NCBI GenBank assembly: GCA_964529715.1
Contig: CAZGXI010000057.1
Span: 1-19,008, forward strand
Length of the DNA stretch: 19,008 nt
Reading direction: 5' to 3'
From: CAZGXI01 sp964529715
Lineage (GTDB): Bacteria > Chloroflexota > Anaerolineae > Aggregatilineales > Ch27
A model generated the notes under the pieces. It was given only the letters and a program-made list of their open reading frames with translations. It was not told the DNA's origin and searched no databases. Both the position numbers and the translations under genes were made by a program. Shown here piece by piece: positions 13,714 to 19,008 of the stretch. Position 1 is the stretch's first letter. Every line of letters starts with the position of its first letter.

Positions 13714-14853
13714 TTACATTTCCCAGCCCTTCAGCATCGCCGCGATGAGGGCCACCTTTTCCGGCACACTGCTCAGCAGCACATGTTCATGGACGGCGTG
13801 CAGGCCCGCCCCGGTCGGCCCCATGCCGTCTAGCGTGGGCACGCCGATGGCAGACGTGAAGTTGCCGTCAGAAGCGCCACCGCTGCCGCCCTCTCGAACC
13901 GCAACTCCAATGGAGTCTCCGATCTGCTTTACCTGGGCGAAAGCGCGCAGCATTTTCTCGTCGCGTTCCAGCGGCGGACGGCTTTCCCCGCCCTCGACGA
14001 TCACCTGCGCGCCGGGCAAAACCGGGTGCAGGTTGCGCACAGCGGCGTCAATTCGGTCGGCGGCTTCTATCGTCAACGTGCGCACGTCTACCTGCGCTTC
14101 GGCGCTGTCGGGGATCACGTTGCTGGCGTGCCCGCCCTTAACCACCGTCACCGAGACCGAGGTGCCGTTCTTGAGATCGTTCAGGCGGTGCAGCGCGATG
14201 ATCTGGTGCGCCAGTTCCACCACCGCGTTGATGCCTTCCTCCGGCGCGCCGCCTGCGTGCGACTGTTTGCCGACCGTCCGCACGGTGTAGGTGGCGATAC
14301 CTTTGCGCCAGGTCTTGAGTGCGCCCTCCGGCGTGGCCGGTTCCATGATCAGCACCAGGCCCGACTGCGCCGCTACCTGCTCGATCAGTTCTCTGGAATG
14401 TCTGCTGCCGATCTCCTCGTCGCCCGTCACCAGCGCCCACACCGGTCGGTCAGGGAATTCGCCGCGCGCGCGCAGCACCCGGATCGCTTCGAGCATCACG
14501 GCCAGCCCGGCTTTCATGTCAATTGCACCGGGGCCATAAAGCCTGCCGTCCTCGATGCGGATCGGGCGTTGGGCCAGTGTGCCCGCCGGCCAGACGGTAT
14601 CCATATGGCCGATGAACGTGATCGGCTTACCGGAAGCATCGGCATTCCACTTCGCCAGCAGCATGTCGCCCACCGTCGTATTGGGGTAACGCTCAACCGC
14701 CGCACCGAGGGCCTGGAACTGCCCGGCCAGATAATCCGCCAGGCGATCTACAGCAGGCTTATCGGCGCTAAACGATTCGTATTCAACCAGGGTCTGGATC
14801 AGCGCCGTCACTTCGTCGGCGCGATCACGGCAATAGGTGAGCAGATCGCTCAT
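13714..14853 (-). CDS. M20 family metallopeptidase (carboxypeptidase G2-like)
   Basis: This is a 379-residue two-zinc exopeptidase of the M20 (ArgE/DapE/CPG2) family, likely cytoplasmic since no signal peptide is seen. Zinc ligands and catalytic residues are in place: H83 and D85 in IGHMDTVWP, bridging D112 in GAIDMKAG, the EE pair in TGDEEIGS (E146 general base, E147), E171 in IMEPATPEG, and a C-terminal histidine in GLHAVHEHV. The dimerisation domain has GKQSHAGGAPEEG. The pattern resembles glutamate carboxypeptidases (CPG2 group) more than DapE, but the substrate is not certain. The ATG at 14853 is chosen because GGAAGGAAC lies just upstream; the longer frame to 14934 lacks a site. It converges on the preceding gene. 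Confidence 0.93.
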   Translation of the reverse strand: MSDLLTYCRDRADEVTALIQTLVEYESFSADKPAVDRLADYLAGQFQALGAAVERYPNTTVGDMLLAKWNADASGKPITFIGHMDTVWPAGTLAQRPIRIEDGRLYGPGAIDMKAGLAVMLEAIRVLRARGEFPDRPVWALVTGDEEIGSRHSRELIEQVAAQSGLVLIMEPATPEGALKTWRKGIATYTVRTVGKQSHAGGAPEEGINAVVELAHQIIALHRLNDLKNGTSVSVTVVKGGHASNVIPDSAEAQVDVRTLTIEAADRIDAAVRNLHPVLPGAQVIVEGGESRPPLERDEKMLRAFAQVKQIGDSIGVAVREGGSGGASDGNFTSAIGVPTLDGMGPTGAGLHAVHEHVLLSSVPEKVALIAAMLKGWEM

Positions 14854-14934
14854 CGGACTCGTTCCTTCCTGAAGGCAAAAATCAGACCACGTGGGGCGTG
14901 ATTCTAGCGCAATCGCGCCGTGCGCCAAATGCAA

Positions 14935-14962
14935 ACCCCTCCCGGTTGAGGTCGGGAGGGGT
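14935..14962 (-). terminator. Hairpin terminator after the 68-codon gene
   Basis: ACCCCTCCCG (14935-14944) pairs with CGGGAGGGGT (14953-14962) over 10 bp, loop 8 nt. On the minus strand it is followed by TTTGCATTTGG, a weak T-rich tract. It separates the small gene from the M20 gene. Confidence 0.65.
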
Positions 14963-14999
14963 CTTCTGGAGGAGAGGACTGTCCAGGGGATTCGTCAGA

Positions 15000-15206
15000 T
15001 CAGGCATTCTTCGCCACGCTGCTGGCCGGACGAACGGGCTGCGTGGGGAGAGTTGGGGTGCGTCGCAGGCCGTTCAGCAGGCGGCGGAAGAAGGACAAAC
15101 GCCTCGGTTGCGACACGCCAGCCAGGAGTGCCGCCCGCTGCGTGATCTCGCGGTTTTCCATGTCGGCGCGAATGCGTTCAGTTGTTGGTGTCGCTGGCGG
15201 GAACAT
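15000..15206 (-). CDS. Small basic protein of unknown function (68 residues)
   Basis: I do not recognise this protein. It has an extended, Pro/Thr-rich start, a predicted amphipathic basic helix (LSFFRRLLNGLRRT, about residues 37-50), and a Pro/Thr-rich end; no transmembrane segment is clear. It is considered real because a near-perfect ribosome site GAGGAGG lies 5-6 nt before the ATG, a candidate promoter with an inverted repeat stands at 15253-15298, and a hairpin terminator follows. It lies directly downstream of the STAND-LuxR regulator gene on the same strand and is a natural candidate target of that regulator. An amphipathic basic helix could suggest membrane or nucleic acid contact, but this is speculative. 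Confidence 0.7.
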   Translation of the reverse strand: MFPPATPTTERIRADMENREITQRAALLAGVSQPRRLSFFRRLLNGLRRTPTLPTQPVRPASSVAKNA

Positions 15207-15252
15207 GGCTACCTCCTCTACTTGGTCACTGCCCGTTTCCCTTCACACCATC

Positions 15253-15298
15253 AGGATACGCGCCAACCGGGAGGAGGATCACCTATCGAAAGTTAGGT
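15253..15298 (-). promoter_or_regulatory. Candidate activator-dependent promoter of the small gene
   Basis: On the minus strand, the inverted repeat ACCTA-N8-TAGGT (15298-15281) abuts a poor -35 (TGATCC, 15281-15276), then a 17-nt spacer and -10 TATCCT (15258-15253). A weak -35 with an operator directly upstream is the usual arrangement for activation by LuxR-type regulators. The start would be near 15246, giving a 40-nt leader. Confidence 0.5.
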
Positions 15299-15300
15299 CT

Positions 15301-15329
15301 AGCGGGTTGGCTCGCGCTTCCAACCCGCT
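15301..15329 (-). terminator. Hairpin after the STAND-LuxR gene
   Basis: AGCGGGTTGG (15301-15310) and CCAACCCGCT (15320-15329) form a perfect 10-bp stem with a 9-nt loop, 45 bp after the regulator stop. There is no real T-tract on either strand, so it may be a weak terminator or part of the downstream regulatory region. Confidence 0.5.
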
Positions 15330-15374
15330 TGTGGAGAATGCCGAAATGAGGCCCTGTTTTTGTAGCACGCCCCT

Positions 15375-17780
15375 TCAATTCAGCAAGCCCAGTTCGCGCG
15401 CCTGTGCCACTGCCTGCGTGCGGCTGGCGACGCCGAGCTTGCTGTAGATTTGGTTGAGATACCACTTAACCGTGCCGACGGCGAAGATCAACTGCTCGGC
15501 AATTTCACGGTTAGAACGTCCCTCGGCTACCAGGCGCAAGATTTCCCGCTCGCGTTCGGTAAGGGCGTCCGGCACCGACGCGGAAGGCGACGTGACTACC
15601 GGAGCAGCCGTCGTCGCAGGAACCTGAGAGTCGTCCGCAAGCAGGGTAGCCAATGCCTTTTCGGGCCGGATCGTGTGGCTGCGTTTCATCGCCTCGGCAA
15701 ACACCTCTGGCGCCAAAAAAGTCTCCGCATAAGCGATCTCGCCTTCCAGACCGGCCAGCGCCAGGTAATGCAGCGCCAGCGCCAGAGCGTCCAGCGCGCG
15801 GTCTGGCTGACCCAATTTCTCAAACGTCCGCGCCATGCCGTACAACGCCCGTGCGATGAAGCGGGCCAACTGCACATCCAGGGCGATCCTCAGAGACTTG
15901 CGATAGTACTTCATCGCCTCCGGGTAATCGCCCAGCGCGAAGTGCGCCCCACCAACCGTATCCAGCGACATCGCCATGCCCCACTGCATCCCGATCTCCC
16001 AGCACAGTGCAAAACCCTCTTTGCCATACTGGACGGCTTTGTCGTATTCGTGCATGCCTAACGCTGCATACGCCAGCGAGGGCAGCACAATCGCCAGGCC
16101 CCACTCGTTACCGATCTCCTGGAACAAGGCGAGCGCCTGCTGGCACAGCTGCCGCCCCTTCTCGTCAGTATCCGACTCGAAAGCCAGATTCCCCAACCAG
16201 TTGGTAACAAACGCCATCCCCCAACGATTGCCCGCGGCCTTGAAAAGCGCCAAACTTTCCTCAAAGAAGTGAGCAGCCTCCTGGTATTGCGCGTCGAAAG
16301 CAGCCACCTCGGCCCGCCGGGCCAGGGCAAAAGCCAGGTCCTCGCGTGCGTCCAGACGGCGGAAGATCGTCACCGCTTCATCTAGAAACTGGGCAGCGTG
16401 GACGCCCCGGTTTAGGCTGTTGCAGAGCGTCCCCTGAGCCACCAGTACCCGCCCCAGAGCAAGGTCGCGTTCCGGCCCCGCTTCCAGTCCACGCAGCGCC
16501 TTCGCCACCCACGCCATTCGCTGCTCACCTTCCTGATACCAGCTACGGGTGTCGTAAAATAGGCCAAGCGTATTGGCCGCCCGCCCGATCTCCTGCACCC
16601 GGTGGTTCTTGCCGGCCCACTTCCAGGCTGCTCGCACATTCTCGATCTCGCCCTCGATCTCGTCCATCGCCTCTTTGGCACGGCTTCCGGTCAAAGTCTC
16701 CCAATGATCGTGGAGCAGATCGGTGTAATAGCGGCAGTGCAAGTCGCGCGTGCGGATGGCCTCTGCCGGCGTTTCCTCCAGGCGCTCTATAGCGTACTGC
16801 TGGAGCAAATTGTGCAGCCCATAGCGTCCGCCGGATTCCCAGCGCAGCAGCGACTTATCGACCAGGGCCGAAAGCAATTGCAGCGATGCCCCACTGATGG
16901 CCTGCGCCGCCGCCCGCGTAAAGCCCCCTCGCAGCACCCCAAGCCGCCGGAACACCTCACGTTCTGCCGGAGTCAGCAGCGCCCATGACTGGTCAAGCAC
17001 GGCGCGCATAGAGCGGTGACGCGGCGGCATGTTGCGCGCCGATGTCTGCAAAAAGTCCAGGCTGCGCTCGATCTCTTTGGCGATCTCCAGACAGGAAAGC
17101 GACCGCACCCAGGTGGCTGCCAGCTCAATCGCCAGCGGCATCCCTTCGACCAGCGAGCAAATCTGGATCACGCCGTCTAACTCGCGCTCCAGCGAAAAGT
17201 CGGTGCGCATCCGACGGGCACATTGGAGGAATAACTGCACGGCGCTGAACTGCTCCGGGGGCATCTGCGGCTCGTCCTGCCCACGCACCACGCCGGGATA
17301 ACCCATCCCCGGCACGGTATACAACCATTCCTCTTGCAGGTTCAATGCCTCGCGCGATGTGGCGATCACCTTCACATCCGGCGCGGCGGCCAGGATGTCG
17401 CTGATAAGGTCCACGCCCTCCAACAGATGTTCCAGGTTATCCAGCAGCAGCAACATTTGCCTACCACTGAGGTTATCCAAAAGCCGCCCACGCGGGTCGC
17501 CCGCATCATGGAACTCGAAGCCGAGCGCCTCCGCAATCGCGCCGATAAGGCATTCCGGCGAATCGAGGCGATCTAGGGCGACGAAATAAACACCGTCGGC
17601 ATACCGCTCCGCTTCGGCAGAGGCTGCCTGCAATGCTAGACGCGACTTTCCGATACCGCCGGGGCCAACCAGAGTCAGCAGGCGACAGTTGGGATCGGCC
17701 AGCAGACGGGCAATCTCGGCCAGTTCAGGTTTTCTGCCGACGAAGGGGGTAAGCTGCGGCGGCAGGTTATGGATGATCAC
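15375..17780 (-). CDS. STAND ATPase transcriptional regulator: NB-ARC-like ATPase, TPR, LuxR HTH
   Basis: This 801-residue signal-integrating transcription factor follows the MalT/GerE plan. Residues about 10-300 are a STAND NTPase with Walker A LVGPGGIGKSRLAL (P-loop near 38-46), Walker B MLLLLDNLEHLL, and the sensor-like VKVIATSRE. Residues about 330-700 are helical TPR-like repeats that usually bind an inducer or protein partner. After a linker rich in Ala, Pro, Thr and Val, the C-terminus has the LuxR DNA-binding domain (LTEREREILRLVAEG, then SNREIAEQL, GTVKWYLNQIYSKLGV). The start is GTG 17780 with AAGGA 7 nt upstream. Ligand and regulon are unknown. The nearest downstream gene, with an inverted repeat at its promoter, is a likely target. 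Confidence 0.94.
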   Translation of the reverse strand: MIIHNLPPQLTPFVGRKPELAEIARLLADPNCRLLTLVGPGGIGKSRLALQAASAEAERYADGVYFVALDRLDSPECLIGAIAEALGFEFHDAGDPRGRLLDNLSGRQMLLLLDNLEHLLEGVDLISDILAAAPDVKVIATSREALNLQEEWLYTVPGMGYPGVVRGQDEPQMPPEQFSAVQLFLQCARRMRTDFSLERELDGVIQICSLVEGMPLAIELAATWVRSLSCLEIAKEIERSLDFLQTSARNMPPRHRSMRAVLDQSWALLTPAEREVFRRLGVLRGGFTRAAAQAISGASLQLLSALVDKSLLRWESGGRYGLHNLLQQYAIERLEETPAEAIRTRDLHCRYYTDLLHDHWETLTGSRAKEAMDEIEGEIENVRAAWKWAGKNHRVQEIGRAANTLGLFYDTRSWYQEGEQRMAWVAKALRGLEAGPERDLALGRVLVAQGTLCNSLNRGVHAAQFLDEAVTIFRRLDAREDLAFALARRAEVAAFDAQYQEAAHFFEESLALFKAAGNRWGMAFVTNWLGNLAFESDTDEKGRQLCQQALALFQEIGNEWGLAIVLPSLAYAALGMHEYDKAVQYGKEGFALCWEIGMQWGMAMSLDTVGGAHFALGDYPEAMKYYRKSLRIALDVQLARFIARALYGMARTFEKLGQPDRALDALALALHYLALAGLEGEIAYAETFLAPEVFAEAMKRSHTIRPEKALATLLADDSQVPATTAAPVVTSPSASVPDALTEREREILRLVAEGRSNREIAEQLIFAVGTVKWYLNQIYSKLGVASRTQAVAQARELGLLN

Positions 17781-17810
17781 ACGAACGTCCTTTGCCCAAC
17801 GAATTTCAGA

Positions 17811-17838
17811 TTGCTAACCCGTCCAATCGTTCTATAAT
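17811..17838 (+). promoter_or_regulatory. Promoter reading into the decayed methyltransferase locus
   Basis: TTGCTA (17811-17816), a 16-nt spacer and a perfect TATAAT (17833-17838) on the plus strand form a good promoter, divergent from the STAND-LuxR gene. A palindrome CCTCAA-N7-TTGAGG (17841-17859) sits directly at the expected transcription start and could be an operator. Confidence 0.6.
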
Positions 17839-17866
17839 CACCTCAAAGCAGCCTTGAGGGTTCCCA

Positions 17867-18289
17867 GTGGTCAATACTACCAGAGTCGTGAACGGCGTCA
17901 ACCAGATAAAATCGGCGGATCGTAGGGTCTCAATTCTCACAGCGATCTCCCATCAGCCCACGACCGCTTCACCGGGTACTGGAATTATTAGACCTGATTC
18001 GCTCGTAGCAAAGGTCCTGGACACCTCATCAGGAATTGGCATTAGCGACCATCCTGGTCGCCGATGCCAGTAATCTTAAGTTCGGTCCAGAAGTGGGAGT
18101 ACAGCGAACAGCCAGATTGGGTGCCGATGTGTCAGGCCAATGGCTTGAGCGCGTCGGCCAGATAGCTACCGACCTGCGCAATCTACAAGGGGCATCTTTT
18201 CTGCCCGCAGGCATCTATTGCGGCCATGCACGTAGTTTTTCAGCCGCTATAGAGGCAGATTGTATTCTCACATCTCCCCCGTAGTACTC
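17867..18289 (+). pseudogene. Remnant of a DNA methyltransferase gene
   Basis: A frame at 18036-18289 encodes ATILVADASNLKFGPEVGV, then WLERVGQIATDLRNLQ, YCGHARSF and ends EADCILTSPP at a TAG. This order (helix before an FGPE segment, a GDAR-like nucleotide-binding strand, then the TSPPY catalytic motif IV of adenine or cytosine-N4 methyltransferases) points to a site-specific DNA methyltransferase. The Tyr codon of TSPPY is replaced by TAG and no homologous sequence follows. The upstream part is in other frames: an in-frame TAG occurs at 18006-18008, while LELLDLIRS can be read in the third frame just before it. No S-adenosylmethionine-binding FxGxG motif remains. It looks like a frameshifted, truncated relic behind a still recognisable promoter. 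A restriction partner is not seen. Confidence 0.6.
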
Positions 18290-18334
18290 GACGAGGCGAC
18301 GGAACACCTCCGTGATGACCTCGTCGTAGCGCAT
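18215..18334 (-). other. Orphan coding fragment overlapping the methyltransferase remnant
   Basis: A 39-codon frame opens at ATG 18334 with protein-like sequence MRYDEVITEVFRRLVEYYGG and then runs antisense into the methyltransferase remnant until TAG at 18215. The first 23 codons look genuine and the rest look like antisense noise. This suggests a gene broken at a rearrangement joint near 18285-18290. It has no good ribosome site. The origin is not recognised. Confidence 0.35.
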
Positions 18335-18364
18335 CGTCTCGTCAGATATAACAACCTCTCACGT

Positions 18365-19008
18365 TCAAAACGGGCACAGGTCCGTCGCCTGATAGGCGCG
18401 GTTAGCTGGGCCGTAACTGTTGAGGAAGCGCAGCGACTCCGGGCGGAGGGCCGCCGCTTCTAGCGCGGCGACACAACCCGTGTGCAAGTTATGGGACGCC
18501 TGGAACGCCCGCCAGAAAGCATCTCCTAGCGCGGCAAAGGCGGCGGCGGGTGAGCCTTCGGGATTCTCTGCCATCAGGCGTGTGTAGGTATCTAGCGCCG
18601 CACCGTTTTCCAGGTAAGAATAGGCCAGTACCAAGCGATACAGGGCATAAGCACGGAGATTGGCCGCCTCGTCAATGACGCTCCACGTCCCCAGAAGAGG
18701 GTTTTCCAGCGCCTCGCGGTACAATCGCACCGCTTCCTCGCCGTCGCCCTGCTCCAGGGCGCGATCGGCGTCGTGGATCACATGAATGCGATAGACCGGC
18801 GGATCCAACTGCGACAGCGCCCGCACGTAATTGAGGCCATTCCAATCCCACACGGTCGTCGTACCGCGCGGGGGTCCAGCTGCCATCCCCGATGTTGTGC
18901 CGCTGCCCTGGATCATAATCTCCAGCACACCGTCGCCGTCTAGGTCTTGAATCGAGAAACGCCCGCCCGGCGCCCCGATGGTATCCACGTTCAGCGCCAG
19001 AAAGCCAT
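18365..19008 (-). CDS. Protein with FG-GAP/VCBS-like segment and TPR-like helices, 5' end beyond window
   Basis: The frame is open through the right edge, so the start lies outside; GTG 18988 is only an internal codon. The visible 214 residues begin with LALNV and continue to GRFSIQDLDGDGVLEIMIQG, an FG-GAP/VCBS-type calcium-binding repeat (DLDGDGVLE) as found in extracellular beta-propellers. WDWNGLNYV follows. The rest is helical with TPR-like units (ADRALEQGDGEEAVRLYREAL, then YALYRLVLAYSYLENG) and ends in ATDLCPF. Four cysteine or histidine residues in the last 50 positions are unremarkable. Proteins of this mixed type are often exported; no signal peptide can be checked here. Function is unknown. 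Confidence 0.75.
   Translation of the reverse strand, partial: GFLALNVDTIGAPGGRFSIQDLDGDGVLEIMIQGSGTTSGMAAGPPRGTTTVWDWNGLNYVRALSQLDPPVYRIHVIHDADRALEQGDGEEAVRLYREALENPLLGTWSVIDEAANLRAYALYRLVLAYSYLENGAALDTYTRLMAENPEGSPAAAFAALGDAFWRAFQASHNLHTGCVAALEAAALRPESLRFLNSYGPANRAYQATDLCPF

Noticed and set aside
18260..18463. Plus-strand 67-codon frame across the end of the methyltransferase remnant
   Set aside because: It is antisense to the TPR/VCBS gene and to the orphan fragment; no ribosome site and no recognisable motif.
1..19008. CRISPR arrays, insertion sequences and integrase genes
   Set aside because: No regularly spaced repeats, transposase or recombinase motifs were seen on either strand.

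Overview
The window looks like chromosomal DNA of a free-living, GC-rich bacterium. The best guess is Chloroflexota (Anaerolineae-like). This rests on a T-box leader in front of pheS, STAND-type LuxR regulators, ABC-2 exporters, a conserved HNH protein of a kind shared with actinobacteria and cyanobacteria, and the overall base composition. No marker gene fixes the taxonomy, so treat it as an inference.

Layout. Positions 1-1424 (minus) hold the 5' part of pheS behind a complete T-box riboswitch with a UUC (Phe) specifier, an intrinsic terminator and a good sigma70-type promoter. Divergent from it, 1522-2035 (plus) is a small transcription unit: an excisionase-like HTH protein, a possible overlapping small ORF, structured 3' RNA and a strong terminator. 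From about 2040 to 2590 there is no convincing protein gene but a run of hairpins. It is followed by rtcB (RNA 3'-phosphate ligase) and, 39 nt after its stop codon, by a 120-nt RNA gene. That RNA has the two ends of tmRNA (alanyl-type acceptor stem with G-U at pair 3-70, tmRNA D-loop consensus, T arm) but no tag-coding or pseudoknot domain. This RNA-rtcB neighbourhood is the most unusual part of the window. Positions 4092-4743 carry an HNH nuclease-fold gene with its own promoter.

Positions 4810-8577 are minus-strand genes: a His-rich NifX/NifB-domain protein with its own promoter, and lysA (diaminopimelate decarboxylase) directly abutting a ClC-CBS-TrkA_C chloride transport protein. Divergent from lysA, 8690-12284 is a three-gene ABC-2 exporter operon (one ATPase, two permeases). 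It is followed by a palindromic repeat, a membrane-anchored HEWAHH metallopeptidase-like protein, a second palindrome, and a convergent M20 carboxypeptidase-like gene.

Positions 14935-17780 (minus) are a STAND ATPase-TPR-LuxR regulator and, downstream, a 68-codon gene whose promoter region carries an ACCTA-N8-TAGGT inverted repeat. Beyond this, 17811-18364 is a decayed locus: a good plus-strand promoter leads into remnants of a DNA methyltransferase that break off at the catalytic TSPP(Y) motif, next to a small orphan coding fragment on the other strand. The window ends inside a minus-strand gene with an FG-GAP/VCBS-like segment and TPR-like helices.
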